A stretch of 64,000 nt of DNA from Fimbriimonadaceae bacterium (GTDB lineage Bacteria; Armatimonadota; UBA10988): NCBI GenBank assembly GCA_020850355.1, contig JADZEX010000028.1, forward strand, positions 1-64,000, written 5' to 3'. Shown here piece by piece: positions 9,219-16,569 of this stretch (its first letter is position 1; each line of letters starts with the position of its first letter). Position numbers and translations under genes: made by a program. The notes under the pieces are model-generated. The model was not told the origin of the DNA, did no database searches, and saw nothing but the letters and a program-made list of their open reading frames with translations.

Positions 9219-9569
9219 TCAGCCCTCGGCGAGGCGCGCGGCGACCAGGCGGTGCAACAGGTCGGCCGGCAGCGGCTGCTCGGGGGTGAAGCGGATCGTC
9301 CCGGCGCTGGTGCTGTAGGCCGTCAGCTCGGCGGCGAAGGTCGCGACGGTGCGGCCGCTCAGCGGGTAGAGCGCGCAGTGCCGCTTGGCGGCGCCGTAGG
9401 CCACCAGCAGCTTGCCATTGAGGCGGAAGGCCGGGAGCCGGTAGCTGAGACACTCCACCGCGCCGGGCGCCGCGGCGTGAATCTGCTGGCGGAGCAGCTC
9501 CAGCGCCGCCCGCTGGGCCGGCGGCAGCGACGCCAGGTAGCTGTCGTGAGGCGAGGTCGGGTCAGCCAT
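9219..9569 (-). CDS. DUF1801 / YdhG-like small protein
   Basis: This 116-residue protein matches the DUF1801 (YdhG/YobT-like) pattern: 'YLASLPPAQRAALELLRQQI' near the N-terminus, 'ECLSYRLPAFRLNGK' in the middle, and 'HCALYPLSG' and 'IRFTPEQPLPADLLHRLV' toward the end. Structures of the family have a frataxin-like fold and an iron-chaperone role has been proposed; the true function is unsettled. The ATG at 9569 overlaps the end of the upstream UroD-like gene (ATGGCTGA), and a GGAG lies about ten bases upstream, so translation is probably coupled. Confidence 0.8.
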   Translation of the reverse strand: MADPTSPHDSYLASLPPAQRAALELLRQQIHAAAPGAVECLSYRLPAFRLNGKLLVAYGAAKRHCALYPLSGRTVATFAAELTAYSTSAGTIRFTPEQPLPADLLHRLVAARLAEG

Positions 9570-10641
9570 GGAGGGTCTCCCGCCACGGCTGGTAACTGGC
9601 CGCGGTGTCGAACATCGCCAGCACGTTCGCCGGTGGCGTGCCGATCTGAATGGCGTGCGACGGGCCGAGCACGTAGCCACCGTCGCGACCGAGGACCTCG
9701 ATCCGGGCGCGGGTCTCGGCGATCACCTCGGCCACCGTGCCAAACGGCAGGGTCTGCTGCACGCTGACGCCGCCCTGGAAGCAGAGCCGGTCGCCGTAGG
9801 TGGCCTTGAGGTGGAGCGGATCCATGTCACGACAATCAAACTGCAGGGCCTGCAGGATGTCGATGCCCATCTCGAGCAGACCTGGCACGGCCGGCGTGAC
9901 GCAGCCGTCGCTGTGGTAGATCACCCGCGCGCCGTGGGCGTGGATCACCTGGTTGAGCCGCGCGTGGAACGGCATCAGATGATCGCGCCACATGCCCAAC
10001 GACATCAGCAGCCCCTCCTGCCCCCCGATGTCGTCGGCTGTGAAGACGAGGTCGATGCGCCCGCGGGCAGCCGTCAGCAGGCGGTCGAAGTGTTCGCAGA
10101 AGAAGGCCGTGACGCGCTCGAAGATGGCCAGCGGCAGTTCCGGCTGCAGCGCCAGGTCGGTCAGGGTCTGCTCGAAGCCGCGCAGGTACCAACTGCTCTC
10201 GAAGATGTTCCCGTTGGCGGCCAGCAGGCAGTACTCCGTCTCGCGGTCGAGCTCGGCGATCTGCGTGGCCAGCGCCTCGTAGTCGAACCAGGCGGTGGTC
10301 GGCCAGGGATAGTCGGCGAGTTCGGCGACGCTGCGCACCGCGGCCAACGGGTAGTGACAGATCTCGTCGTAGGCGCCGTCGCCGAAGCTGATCGGGGCGC
10401 GCCGGACGCCCCAGTAGTCGGTCTGCGGCGGCCGCTCCGGTCCGACGTAGGGCGGCGCCACGTTCTTGATGTCGAGCAGCGGCGCGAGGTACTGCGCCAG
10501 GCTGAGCCCCCGCTCCTGCTGCAAGATGGCCGCCATCCCGGCGGCGACCGGGGCGTGGATGCCGGAGCAGACCAGGGCGATCGGAATGCGGTCAGCGTAC
10601 TGGTGGGCGAGGGCCAACCGCACCCGTTCGCGCGGCGTCAT
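9562..10641 (-). CDS. Uroporphyrinogen decarboxylase-fold protein (UroD/MtaA superfamily)
   Basis: This 359-residue protein has the UroD superfamily pattern, starting 'MTPRERVRLALAHQYADRIP' and containing the barrel strand 'DLVFTADDIGGQEGLLMS'. The C-terminal half has 'RVIYHSDGC', where MtaA-type corrinoid methyltransferases have a zinc-binding H-x-C; here the pattern is His-Ser-Asp-Gly-Cys, so metal binding may differ. True HemE arginine and aspartate signatures are not evident, so haem synthesis is unlikely. Members in this type of genome are often of unknown role or act in C1/corrinoid or sugar-linked metabolism. The ATG at 10641 has a GGGAG upstream. It is the first gene of a two-gene unit with the DUF1801-like protein. 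Confidence 0.8.
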   Translation of the reverse strand: MTPRERVRLALAHQYADRIPIALVCSGIHAPVAAGMAAILQQERGLSLAQYLAPLLDIKNVAPPYVGPERPPQTDYWGVRRAPISFGDGAYDEICHYPLAAVRSVAELADYPWPTTAWFDYEALATQIAELDRETEYCLLAANGNIFESSWYLRGFEQTLTDLALQPELPLAIFERVTAFFCEHFDRLLTAARGRIDLVFTADDIGGQEGLLMSLGMWRDHLMPFHARLNQVIHAHGARVIYHSDGCVTPAVPGLLEMGIDILQALQFDCRDMDPLHLKATYGDRLCFQGGVSVQQTLPFGTVAEVIAETRARIEVLGRDGGYVLGPSHAIQIGTPPANVLAMFDTAASYQPWRETLHG

Positions 10642-10745
10642 GACGGACTCCCGTCGCCCGGTTGGCTGTCGGCGGGGCGGATCCTGCCTGGCCCGGGCGG
10701 CGCGACGCCGCGCCCGATCGGTGGGCACCTCGCCGACACTAAAAG

Positions 10746-10774
10746 TTGACCACTTGATTGCTCGTTCCTAATGG
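10746..10774 (+). promoter_or_regulatory. Probable promoter of the mauE-like operon
   Basis: TTGACC (10746-10751) and TAATGG (10769-10774) are separated by 17 bases, about 38 bases before the ATG at 10812. The -10 is imperfect, so this is a moderate call from sequence alone. Confidence 0.45.
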
Positions 10775-10811
10775 TCGCAGCACAGCATCCGGTGGTAGTC
10801 AGGGGAGTGAG

Positions 10812-12329
10812 ATGGGTTGGGTGCGAACCGGTCGCGACCACGCCGCAAGTCTCGCTCGGCTATTCCTATCCGGCGTCCTCCTGGTTGCTGTGATCGGGAA
10901 GATGCCGGACATTGCGCCGCTTACAGCCAACCTGGTGTCAGTTGGTATCTCACCAGGACTGGTAGCGCAGGTTGCTGCCTGGGCCCTCCTAGTCGCCGAG
11001 GTGGTGCTTGCCGCGGCGGTCTGGCGCGCGCGATGGGCAAGGCAAGTCTCCTGCTGCGGCTTGCTCCTGACAGGCGCTTTCGCAGCCTCGACGCTGCTTG
11101 GACTGCTGCGAGGAGCGCCGGCCGACTGCGGCTGCTTCGGTTTCCTGGTGCGCCTTCCGCCGTGGGCCTCGCTGCTCCTTGACCTGGCGCTCGCCGCGGC
11201 CTTCTGGCGCCTCGGCCGCTGGCGCCTGGCGGTCGTTGGCCCGGCTCGGGCAACTGCAGCCAGACCCGATGGCGCCCTGGTCCGGCTCGGGTCGATGGCC
11301 GTCCCGGTAGTTGCCGGAGTGGTCCTCTTGCTCTCGCTGGCGTACCTGCCACCGCGCCCCGGGCGAGATGGCCCGACTGGCAGACAGCCGGATCGCCACC
11401 GTTGGCTGGTCGGCTCCGTACTCCGCCACCTACCGCTGGCCGACGCCACCGGGGCGGCCACCGATGTCGCGGCGCTGCGCGGGAAGTGGCATCTGCTCGT
11501 CCTGGCCCTGCCCGGCTGCGAGCCTTGCGATCTGGTCGGCGCGGCGGCCCGAGCGGCACGGACGGTATCTGGCGATGGGCTGGCCGTCTGGTGTGTCTAC
11601 CCGAAGCCGACCTTCCCTGGCCGTGGTCCGAGGTGGGCCGACCGCGTCCTGTATGACCGCCACGGCGAGTTCACAGCTGCCAGCTTCGCCAGCACGCCCC
11701 GGTACCCGCTTGCGATCCTCACGGATCCCGACGCCGTCATCCGGCAAGTTATGGACGGCGTCATCGGCGACGCCCAGCAGCTCAAGGCCGAGTTCGCATC
11801 GTGGGGGAGGCGCGCGCCGATCAAGGAATCCGGCGGTCGCCCGGTCCAGATTCTGGTCGACCGTCCGGCTCCGCACCAGCCGCTTCGCGTGACGTCGCCG
11901 CGACGCAGCACGCCGGGTGTTGAGATCGTAGCGTTCTTGAGTCCAGCCTGTCGAAGCTGCGAACGCTACCTCGCGGCTGTCCAGGAGCTCGCTTCGCGGC
12001 AAGCCGGTCTGGCCATTCGGGTGATCACCGCCTCGTCGCGCCAGGCTGACGCTCTCCGTCAGAAGCTGGCGGTAGCACCGCCCAACCTGACACTCCGCCC
12101 GATGGCACTTGAAGAGCGCCAGCGCTGGGCCGTGTCGGGTGTACCAGCGGTCTATGTGTTGGGGGCCGGTCGAGTGCTGTTCGCGAGCGACACCCAGACT
12201 CAGGGCCTAGAACTCACGCTGGCGGCCCAACAGGCTCTGGCGCGCCAGTCCGGACGAGAGCGACAGGCCATCGCCGGTGTCGCTCCCATCGTATCCTCAC
12301 GAGAGCCACTGCAAGGGACAACACCATGA
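10812..12329 (+). CDS. MauE/DoxX-type membrane protein fused to two thioredoxin-like domains
   Basis: In this 505-residue protein residues 1-140 form a four-helix MauE/DoxX redox-associated membrane domain with the diagnostic D-C106-G-C108-F-G. A fifth membrane helix (about 162-180) leads to two periplasmic thioredoxin-like domains. The first has C236-E-P-C239 after 'WHLLVLALPG'. The second has C380-R-S-C383 after 'VEIVAFLSPA' and a later 'VSGVPAVYVL' cis-Pro motif. In methylamine dehydrogenase operons, MauE and the separate thioredoxin-like MauD are needed to fold the six-disulfide MauA subunit; here both functions seem fused. Start: ATG 10812 follows GGGGAG closely. Its stop overlaps the next start (ATGA), tying it to the Cys/Trp-rich peptide. 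The operon is visibly more A/T-rich than its surroundings. Confidence 0.85.
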   Translation: MGWVRTGRDHAASLARLFLSGVLLVAVIGKMPDIAPLTANLVSVGISPGLVAQVAAWALLVAEVVLAAAVWRARWARQVSCCGLLLTGAFAASTLLGLLRGAPADCGCFGFLVRLPPWASLLLDLALAAAFWRLGRWRLAVVGPARATAARPDGALVRLGSMAVPVVAGVVLLLSLAYLPPRPGRDGPTGRQPDRHRWLVGSVLRHLPLADATGAATDVAALRGKWHLLVLALPGCEPCDLVGAAARAARTVSGDGLAVWCVYPKPTFPGRGPRWADRVLYDRHGEFTAASFASTPRYPLAILTDPDAVIRQVMDGVIGDAQQLKAEFASWGRRAPIKESGGRPVQILVDRPAPHQPLRVTSPRRSTPGVEIVAFLSPACRSCERYLAAVQELASRQAGLAIRVITASSRQADALRQKLAVAPPNLTLRPMALEERQRWAVSGVPAVYVLGAGRVLFASDTQTQGLELTLAAQQALARQSGRERQAIAGVAPIVSSREPLQGTTP

Positions 12330-12640
12330 AGAAGCTCTGGATCGCGCTGACCTTCGGGATGGGCCTCTGGACAACGGCAGCGACCGCCGAGACGTGCCTT
12401 TGTTGCTGGGATGGTGGGCGCCAACAGAACGTTGATGACCAGTGGTGGTGCCGTCAAGTCGAGGATGACTGCAATGGCTGGCTGCCGTTCGACAACAACT
12501 GGTGGTACAAGCGATCGGTTCGCCTCTGTGAATGCGAGGACGCCACAGTCTGCTACGAGTGTGGTGATTGGTACCCGGCCGAGTGGTTTGAGAGCCAGTG
12601 CTGCATGACTGCCCTCACCGAACCAAACTGCCAGCTCTAG
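12326..12640 (+). CDS. Secreted Cys/Trp-rich small protein, candidate client of the MauE/thioredoxin fusion
   Basis: This 104-residue protein has a clear Sec signal (MKKLWIALTF..TAATA, cleavage after about Ala21). The mature 83 residues hold 12 cysteines (24, 26, 27, 42, 49, 68, 70, 76, 79, 92, 93, 102) and 8 tryptophans (28, 40, 41, 52, 59, 60, 82, 87). An even Cys count in an exported protein implies up to six disulfides. I recognise no family. Its position, translationally coupled (ATGA) to a MauE-thioredoxin fusion, parallels MauA, which has six disulfides and a Trp-Trp-derived cofactor; that parallel is inference and no sequence homology to MauA is claimed. No MauG-like dihaem enzyme is visible nearby. 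Local GC is about 55% (counted over 12421-12480). Confidence 0.8.
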   Translation: MKKLWIALTFGMGLWTTAATAETCLCCWDGGRQQNVDDQWWCRQVEDDCNGWLPFDNNWWYKRSVRLCECEDATVCYECGDWYPAEWFESQCCMTALTEPNCQL

Positions 12641-12697
12641 CGGGGCCGGCGCTGGACACCGGTCGCGGCCAACGGCCGGTGTCCTGGGAGGACGACC

Positions 12698-13333
12698 TTG
12701 CGACCTCAAACAGGCCCGCCGCCAAGCCGCGCCGGCCGGTTGCCGGCGACGGCGGGCTTCACGTTGGTCGAACTGCTGGTGGTGCTGGCGATCATCGCCG
12801 TCCTGGCCGGCCTGCTGCTGCCGGTTTGGGCGAGCGCGCAAGACCGTGGACGCCAGGCGGACTGCACCAGCCATCTGCGGCAGCTCGGGCAGGCCTACGG
12901 GATGTACCAGCAGGACTATGACGACGACCGGCCGAACAGCCTGCTCTGTCTGGCCCCGCGCTACTTGCCGCCAGCTCTGTTGGTCTGTAGCAGTGACCCA
13001 AACCGCCACAGCCTCGGCTGGGGTGGTCACATGGCGGCCTTTGAGGAGTACCCCAGTGACCCGCGGCGACCAGTCAGCTACGGCTACTTCAGCATTGTCT
13101 TCCGCGATCCCGGCTGGGACCAACTGCGGCGGACCACCGGCCGACCTGGGTACGCCGTCTGCGTCACACACGGCGAGACCACCGGCCGCGGTCCGCGCCC
13201 GGTGCTGTACTACCAAGGACTGGTCCTACGGCTCTGCTTTGACGGCAGTGTCGTAAGGCGACAGGTTCGCCGCCCCAACCAAAAGTACTACGAGGCACTG
13301 ACCGGCGACGGGCCGGTGGATTGGTGGCCCTAA
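12698..13333 (+). CDS. Divergent type II/IV pseudopilin-like protein
   Basis: This 211-residue protein has a prepilin peptidase site and N-terminal helix: 'AGFTLVELLVVLAIIAVLAGLLLP'. Conserved family traits follow ('LRQLGQAYGMYQQDYDDDRP', 'LLVCSSDPNRH'). The usual [13 protein letters not shown] segment is replaced by 'VWASAQDRGRQADC', and the C-terminal DG motif reads 'LRLCFDGSVVRRQVRR' instead of H-X9-DG followed by VK. Start: TTG 12698 is chosen because GGGAGG at 12684-12689 is well spaced and the next in-frame start lies inside the helix. As third gene of the mauE-like operon it may form part of an export or surface assembly for the Cys/Trp-rich protein (inference). Confidence 0.75.
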   Translation: MRPQTGPPPSRAGRLPATAGFTLVELLVVLAIIAVLAGLLLPVWASAQDRGRQADCTSHLRQLGQAYGMYQQDYDDDRPNSLLCLAPRYLPPALLVCSSDPNRHSLGWGGHMAAFEEYPSDPRRPVSYGYFSIVFRDPGWDQLRRTTGRPGYAVCVTHGETTGRGPRPVLYYQGLVLRLCFDGSVVRRQVRRPNQKYYEALTGDGPVDWWP

Positions 13334-13335
13334 CG

Positions 13336-13728
13336 ATGCATCCCCGCTTCACAGCAGCGATCGCAACGGGTGGTCTGGTGGCTGTCTGTGCAGCCGTCAA
13401 CGGCGCCGTCGCAATGGGCCTGATGGTGACATGTTGCCACCTCAGCAGCTTCCAGAGTGTGCAAGCCGAGGTTGTCCTGAATCTCGCGCAGGGCTTGGTG
13501 CAGGGCACTTGGGGTGGCTGGCAGCGGCACTCGCCACGGCGCTGCGCCTGCTTGATGGCCATCGTGCGTAGCGCCTTGGCAGCTGGTTCCTGCCTGCTCG
13601 ACCTGGTCGTTCAGGGCCGGTACGCGGCCAGCAATCTGCCCCTGATTGCCGTGAGTGTCCTTGCCATCTTGCTGGCCGGCTGGGGCGGCCTGACGCTGGC
13701 GCAGCGGCTGGGCGTCGGCGAGGAGTAG
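13336..13728 (+). CDS. Small integral membrane protein, last gene of the mauE-like operon
   Basis: This 130-residue protein has about three predicted membrane helices (about 9-30, 77-92 and 103-123) and a charged loop containing 'QRHSPRRCAC'. It has Cys residues in or near the helices ('VTCCHLSS'). No family is recognised. The ATG at 13336 lies two bases after the stop of the pseudopilin gene; an in-frame TTG at 13321 would overlap it. The tight spacing assigns it to the same transcript. A hairpin terminator follows at 13761. Confidence 0.6.
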   Translation: MHPRFTAAIATGGLVAVCAAVNGAVAMGLMVTCCHLSSFQSVQAEVVLNLAQGLVQGTWGGWQRHSPRRCACLMAIVRSALAAGSCLLDLVVQGRYAASNLPLIAVSVLAILLAGWGGLTLAQRLGVGEE

Positions 13729-13760
13729 GGGCCCACCGCGACCGCCGCCATCCAACGCCA

Positions 13761-13795
13761 CGACGCCCGCCCCCGGCCAGCGGGAGCGGGCGTCG
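13761..13795. terminator. Hairpin between convergent mauE-like operon and groEL
   Basis: CGACGCCCGC (13761-13770) pairs perfectly with GCGGGCGTCG (13786-13795) around a 15-base loop. Its place between two convergent stops suggests a bidirectional terminator. No T-run. Confidence 0.6.
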
Positions 13796-13816
13796 CGGCA
13801 CTGCGGTGAGCGGGGA

Positions 13817-15487
13817 CTAGAAGTCCATGCCACCCATGCCACCCATGCCACCCATGCCACCCATGCCACCGGGCCCGCCAGGGCCAGCGGCCGGGGCCGG
13901 CTTCTTGGGCTCGGGCTTCTCGGCGATGGTGCACTCGGTGGTCAGGATCATCCCAGCGATGGACCCGGCGTTTTCGAGGGCCGAGCGGACCACCTTCAGC
14001 GGGTCGACCACGCCGGCGGCGAAGAGGTCGCCGTACTCCAGCGTGGCGGCGTTGAAGCCGTAGCTCCAGTCGCTGTTGGCGAGCACCTGCTGCAGCACGA
14101 CCGGGCCTTCTTCGCCGGCGTTCTCGGCGATCTGGCAGAGCGGGCCGCTGAGGGCGCGCTTGATGATGCTGACGCCGACGGTCTCGTCGTGGCTGTCCCC
14201 GGTGAGGTCGGCGATGGCGGCCGCGGCGCGCGCCAGCGCGGTACCGCCACCGACCACGATGCCTTCCTCGATGGCCGCGCGGGTGGAGTGCAGGGCGTCT
14301 TCGAAGCGCGCCTTCTTCTCCTTCAGCTCGGTCTCGGTGGACGCACCGACCTGGATCTGGGCGACCCCGCCAGCGAGCTTGGCGAGCCGCTCTTCGAGCT
14401 TCTCGCGGTCGTAGTCGCTGGTGGTGGTCTCGATCTCACGGCGGATCTGGGCGATCCGGCCGGCGATCGCCGTGGGGTCACCCTTGCCGTCGACAATCAC
14501 GGTCGTGTCGCTGGTGATCACGACCTTCTCGGCCTGGCCGAGGCCGGTCAGGTCGAGGTTGTCGAGCGAGACGCCGAGGTCGTCGGTGTAGAAGGTGCCG
14601 CCGGTCATCACGGCCATGTCCTGCAACATCGCCTTGCGGCGATCGCCGAAGCCGGGGGCCTTCACGGCGGCGGCGCGGAGGGTGCCGCGGATGGCGTTGA
14701 CGACGATCGTCGCGAGCGCCTGGCCGTCGACATCCTCAGCCACGATCAGCAGCGGCCGGCCGGACTGGTGCAGCTTCTGCAACAGCGGCAGCAGCGCCTC
14801 GGCCTCGGAGATTTTCTTCTCCCAGAACAGCAAGAAGGGATTCTCGAGGACCACTTCCATGGCGTCGGGATTGGTGACCATGTAGGGCGAGAGGTAGCCC
14901 TTGTCGAACTGCATGCCCTCGACCAGCTCGATGCTGGTCTGGCTGGTCTTGCCCTGTTCGATGGTCACCACGCCGTCGGGCCCGACCTGGTCGAGCGCCT
15001 CGGCGACGACGCTGCCGACGGCCCGGTCGTTGCCGGCAATGGTCGCCACGTTCTCGTAGGCGGCCTTGTCGTTGACCGGCAGCGCGTGCTGCTTGAGGAC
15101 CTCCACCACCGCCTCGATGGCGCGGTCGAGACCACGCTTCACGAGCAGCGGCGAGGCGCCGGCGGCGACGTTGCGCAGGCCTTCGGCCAGCAGCGTCTGC
15201 GCCAGGACGGTCGCCGAGGTGGTGCCGTCGCCGGCGTCCTTGCTGGTCTTCTTGGAGACTTCCTTGACGAGCTGCGCACCCATGTCCTCGAGCGGATCGG
15301 TCAGCTCGATGTCCTTGGCGACCGTCACGCCGTCCTTGGTGACGGTCGGGCTGCCCCAGCTCTTCTCGATCACGACGTTCCGCCCGCGCGGGCCAAGAGT
15401 CACCTTGACCGCGTTGGCGACGGCGTCGGCGCCGCGCTGGAGCGCCTTGCGAGCGCGCTCATCGTAGGCCAACAGCTTGCTTGGCAC
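13817..15487 (-). CDS. groL: Chaperonin GroEL
   Basis: This 556-residue 60-kDa chaperonin forms the double-ring ATP-driven folding chamber in the cytoplasm with the adjacent GroES. It shows the expected start '[19 protein letters not shown]', the ATP-site motif '[15 protein letters not shown]', the '[14 protein letters not shown]' segment and the C-terminal Gly-Met tail. Length is normal. It lies 13 bases downstream of groES. Since it carries the GGM tail and is paired with groES, it looks like the housekeeping copy. Confidence 0.97.
   Translation of the reverse strand: MPSKLLAYDERARKALQRGADAVANAVKVTLGPRGRNVVIEKSWGSPTVTKDGVTVAKDIELTDPLEDMGAQLVKEVSKKTSKDAGDGTTSATVLAQTLLAEGLRNVAAGASPLLVKRGLDRAIEAVVEVLKQHALPVNDKAAYENVATIAGNDRAVGSVVAEALDQVGPDGVVTIEQGKTSQTSIELVEGMQFDKGYLSPYMVTNPDAMEVVLENPFLLFWEKKISEAEALLPLLQKLHQSGRPLLIVAEDVDGQALATIVVNAIRGTLRAAAVKAPGFGDRRKAMLQDMAVMTGGTFYTDDLGVSLDNLDLTGLGQAEKVVITSDTTVIVDGKGDPTAIAGRIAQIRREIETTTSDYDREKLEERLAKLAGGVAQIQVGASTETELKEKKARFEDALHSTRAAIEEGIVVGGGTALARAAAAIADLTGDSHDETVGVSIIKRALSGPLCQIAENAGEEGPVVLQQVLANSDWSYGFNAATLEYGDLFAAGVVDPLKVVRSALENAGSIAGMILTTECTIAEKPEPKKPAPAAGPGGPGGMGGMGGMGGMGGMDF
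13826..13870 (-). repeat. Five 9-bp units encoding the GroEL GGM tail
   Basis: The unit CATGCCACC repeats five times exactly at the 3' end of groEL and encodes the Gly-Gly-Met tail. Such a slippage-prone run can change tail length. Confidence 0.9.
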
Positions 15488-15500
15488 GGTCTGACCTCCG

Positions 15501-15788
15501 TTACTCGCGCACAGCCAGAATGTCGCTGACGCCCAGAATCTTCAGTTCCCGGCCCCCGTCCTCGACGTCGTTGCCCGACCACTTGCCGAACAGGACAACG
15601 TCACCGACGGCCAGCGGCATCGGAATGCGGCTGCCATCGTCCTTGCGAGCGCCGGGACCCACGGCGATCACTTTGCCTTCGGTCGGCTTCTCCGAGGCGG
15701 TCTCCGGCAGGACGATCCCGCCCTCAACCCGCTCGCGCTGCTCTTCGACTTCGACCACCACGCGGTCGCCCAATGGCTGCAAGCCCAT
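15501..15788 (-). CDS. groS: Co-chaperonin GroES
   Basis: This 95-residue GroES caps the GroEL ring. It has 'LQPLGDRVVVEVEEQRERVEGGIVLP', the mobile-loop region 'SEKPTEGKVIAVGPG' and 'GDVVLFGKWSGNDVEDGG'. The ATG at 15788 has a strong GGAGGTG. It is the promoter-proximal gene of groESL. No CIRCE inverted repeat is seen upstream; a perfect CACCGCGGTG palindrome lies about 55 bases before the start. Confidence 0.96.
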   Translation of the reverse strand: MGLQPLGDRVVVEVEEQRERVEGGIVLPETASEKPTEGKVIAVGPGARKDDGSRIPMPLAVGDVVLFGKWSGNDVEDGGRELKILGVSDILAVRE

Positions 15789-15841
15789 CGATCCACCTCC
15801 GAACAGAAGTCTGTCAAGGCAGCAGCTTCAGCGAGACGTGT

Positions 15842-15855
15842 CACCGCGGTGTCAA
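15842..15855 (-). promoter_or_regulatory. Palindrome overlapping a TTGACA box upstream of groESL
   Basis: CACCGCGGTG (15842-15851) is a perfect palindrome. It overlaps a minus-strand TTGACA (15850-15855) that could be a -35 box, although no good -10 is seen 17 bases downstream. It could be an operator in place of CIRCE. Speculative. Confidence 0.3.
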
Positions 15856-15920
15856 CACGATGGCACGCCGGTGTAACAAGCGGGTCACGGCCCGGCCGGG
15901 CCGCGCTCGCCCCGGCGGCG

Positions 15921-15949
15921 TTGCGGCGGCCGGGCGGCAGCGCTACAAT
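15921..15949 (+). promoter_or_regulatory. Promoter of the short N-acetylglutamate synthase-like gene
   Basis: TTGCGG (15921-15926), a 17-base spacer and TACAAT (15944-15949). The -10 overlaps an upstream in-frame ATG at 15948, which argues that translation starts at the later GTG. Confidence 0.6.
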
Positions 15950-15974
15950 GCCGCCGCACGGGAAGGCGACGCTG

Positions 15975-16448
15975 GTGTTGGAGCAGCCCACAGACCACAG
16001 CATCCGACGGGCGACGGTGGCCGATGCGGCCGCCATCAGCGCCCTGATCGCGCCGTTCGCGGCGCGCGACCTGATGCTGCCGCGGGCGCTGCCGGCGCTC
16101 TACGAGGGCATCCGCGACTTTCAGGTGGCCGCGCGCGGCGGCCGCCTGGCGGGCTGTGTCGCGCTGCATGTCTTCGATGCCGAGCTGGGCGAGATCAAGT
16201 CGTTGGCGGTGGCGGCGACGGAACAGGGCAGCGGACTCGGCAGTCAGCTTGTGCGAGCGGCCTTGCAGGAAGCGCGGGCGCTGCACCTAACACGCGTCTT
16301 CGCGCTGGTCTTGCGGGTCGGGCTGTTCGAGCGGCTGGGCTTCCGGGTCGTCGAGCGGGAGCAGTTGCCGCAGAAGGTCTGGGGGGAGTGCATCTTCTGC
16401 CCGAAGTTCCACCGCTGCGACGAGGTCGCCGTGGCGGTGGACCTGTAG
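15975..16448 (+). CDS. argA: GNAT acetyltransferase, short ArgA-like (N-acetylglutamate synthase)
   Basis: This 157-residue protein has the pattern of the short N-acetylglutamate synthases, which acetylate glutamate with acetyl-CoA as the first step of arginine synthesis. Visible are 'IRRATVADAAAISALIAPFA', the beta4/acetyl-CoA stretch 'EIKSLAVAATEQGSGLGSQL' and the diagnostic C-terminal 'KVWGECIFCPKFHRCDEVAV'. GTG 15975 is chosen because a GGAAGG lies about nine bases upstream and the in-frame ATG at 15948 sits inside the -10 box. It is a single gene, divergent from groESL. Confidence 0.8.
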   Translation: MLEQPTDHSIRRATVADAAAISALIAPFAARDLMLPRALPALYEGIRDFQVAARGGRLAGCVALHVFDAELGEIKSLAVAATEQGSGLGSQLVRAALQEARALHLTRVFALVLRVGLFERLGFRVVEREQLPQKVWGECIFCPKFHRCDEVAVAVDL

Positions 16449-16569
16449 CGGCCGCAGGTGACGGGAGTCTTGCGACGTGCCGGGAATAGGTCCGGGGGCG
16501 GGACCGTCTGGATTAGCGGCAGGACCAACGCGGCGGAGCGGATCCGCTGCAAGTGAAGGAGAGGCTACG

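Noticed and set aside
9562-10641. Calling this gene hemE
   Set aside because: The metal-type HSDGC motif and lack of HemE substrate signatures favour a UroD-fold protein of another function.
10812-12640. Calling the locus a methylamine dehydrogenase operon
   Set aside because: No large subunit, MauG, amicyanin or clear MauA homology is visible; only the redox-partner architecture is shared.
15812-15817. Second TTGACA close to groES as a -35 box
   Set aside because: A matching -10 would fall inside the ribosome site and start codon.
15789-15870. CIRCE element upstream of groES
   Set aside because: No TTAGCACTC...GAGTGCTAA is present; only an unrelated palindrome is seen.
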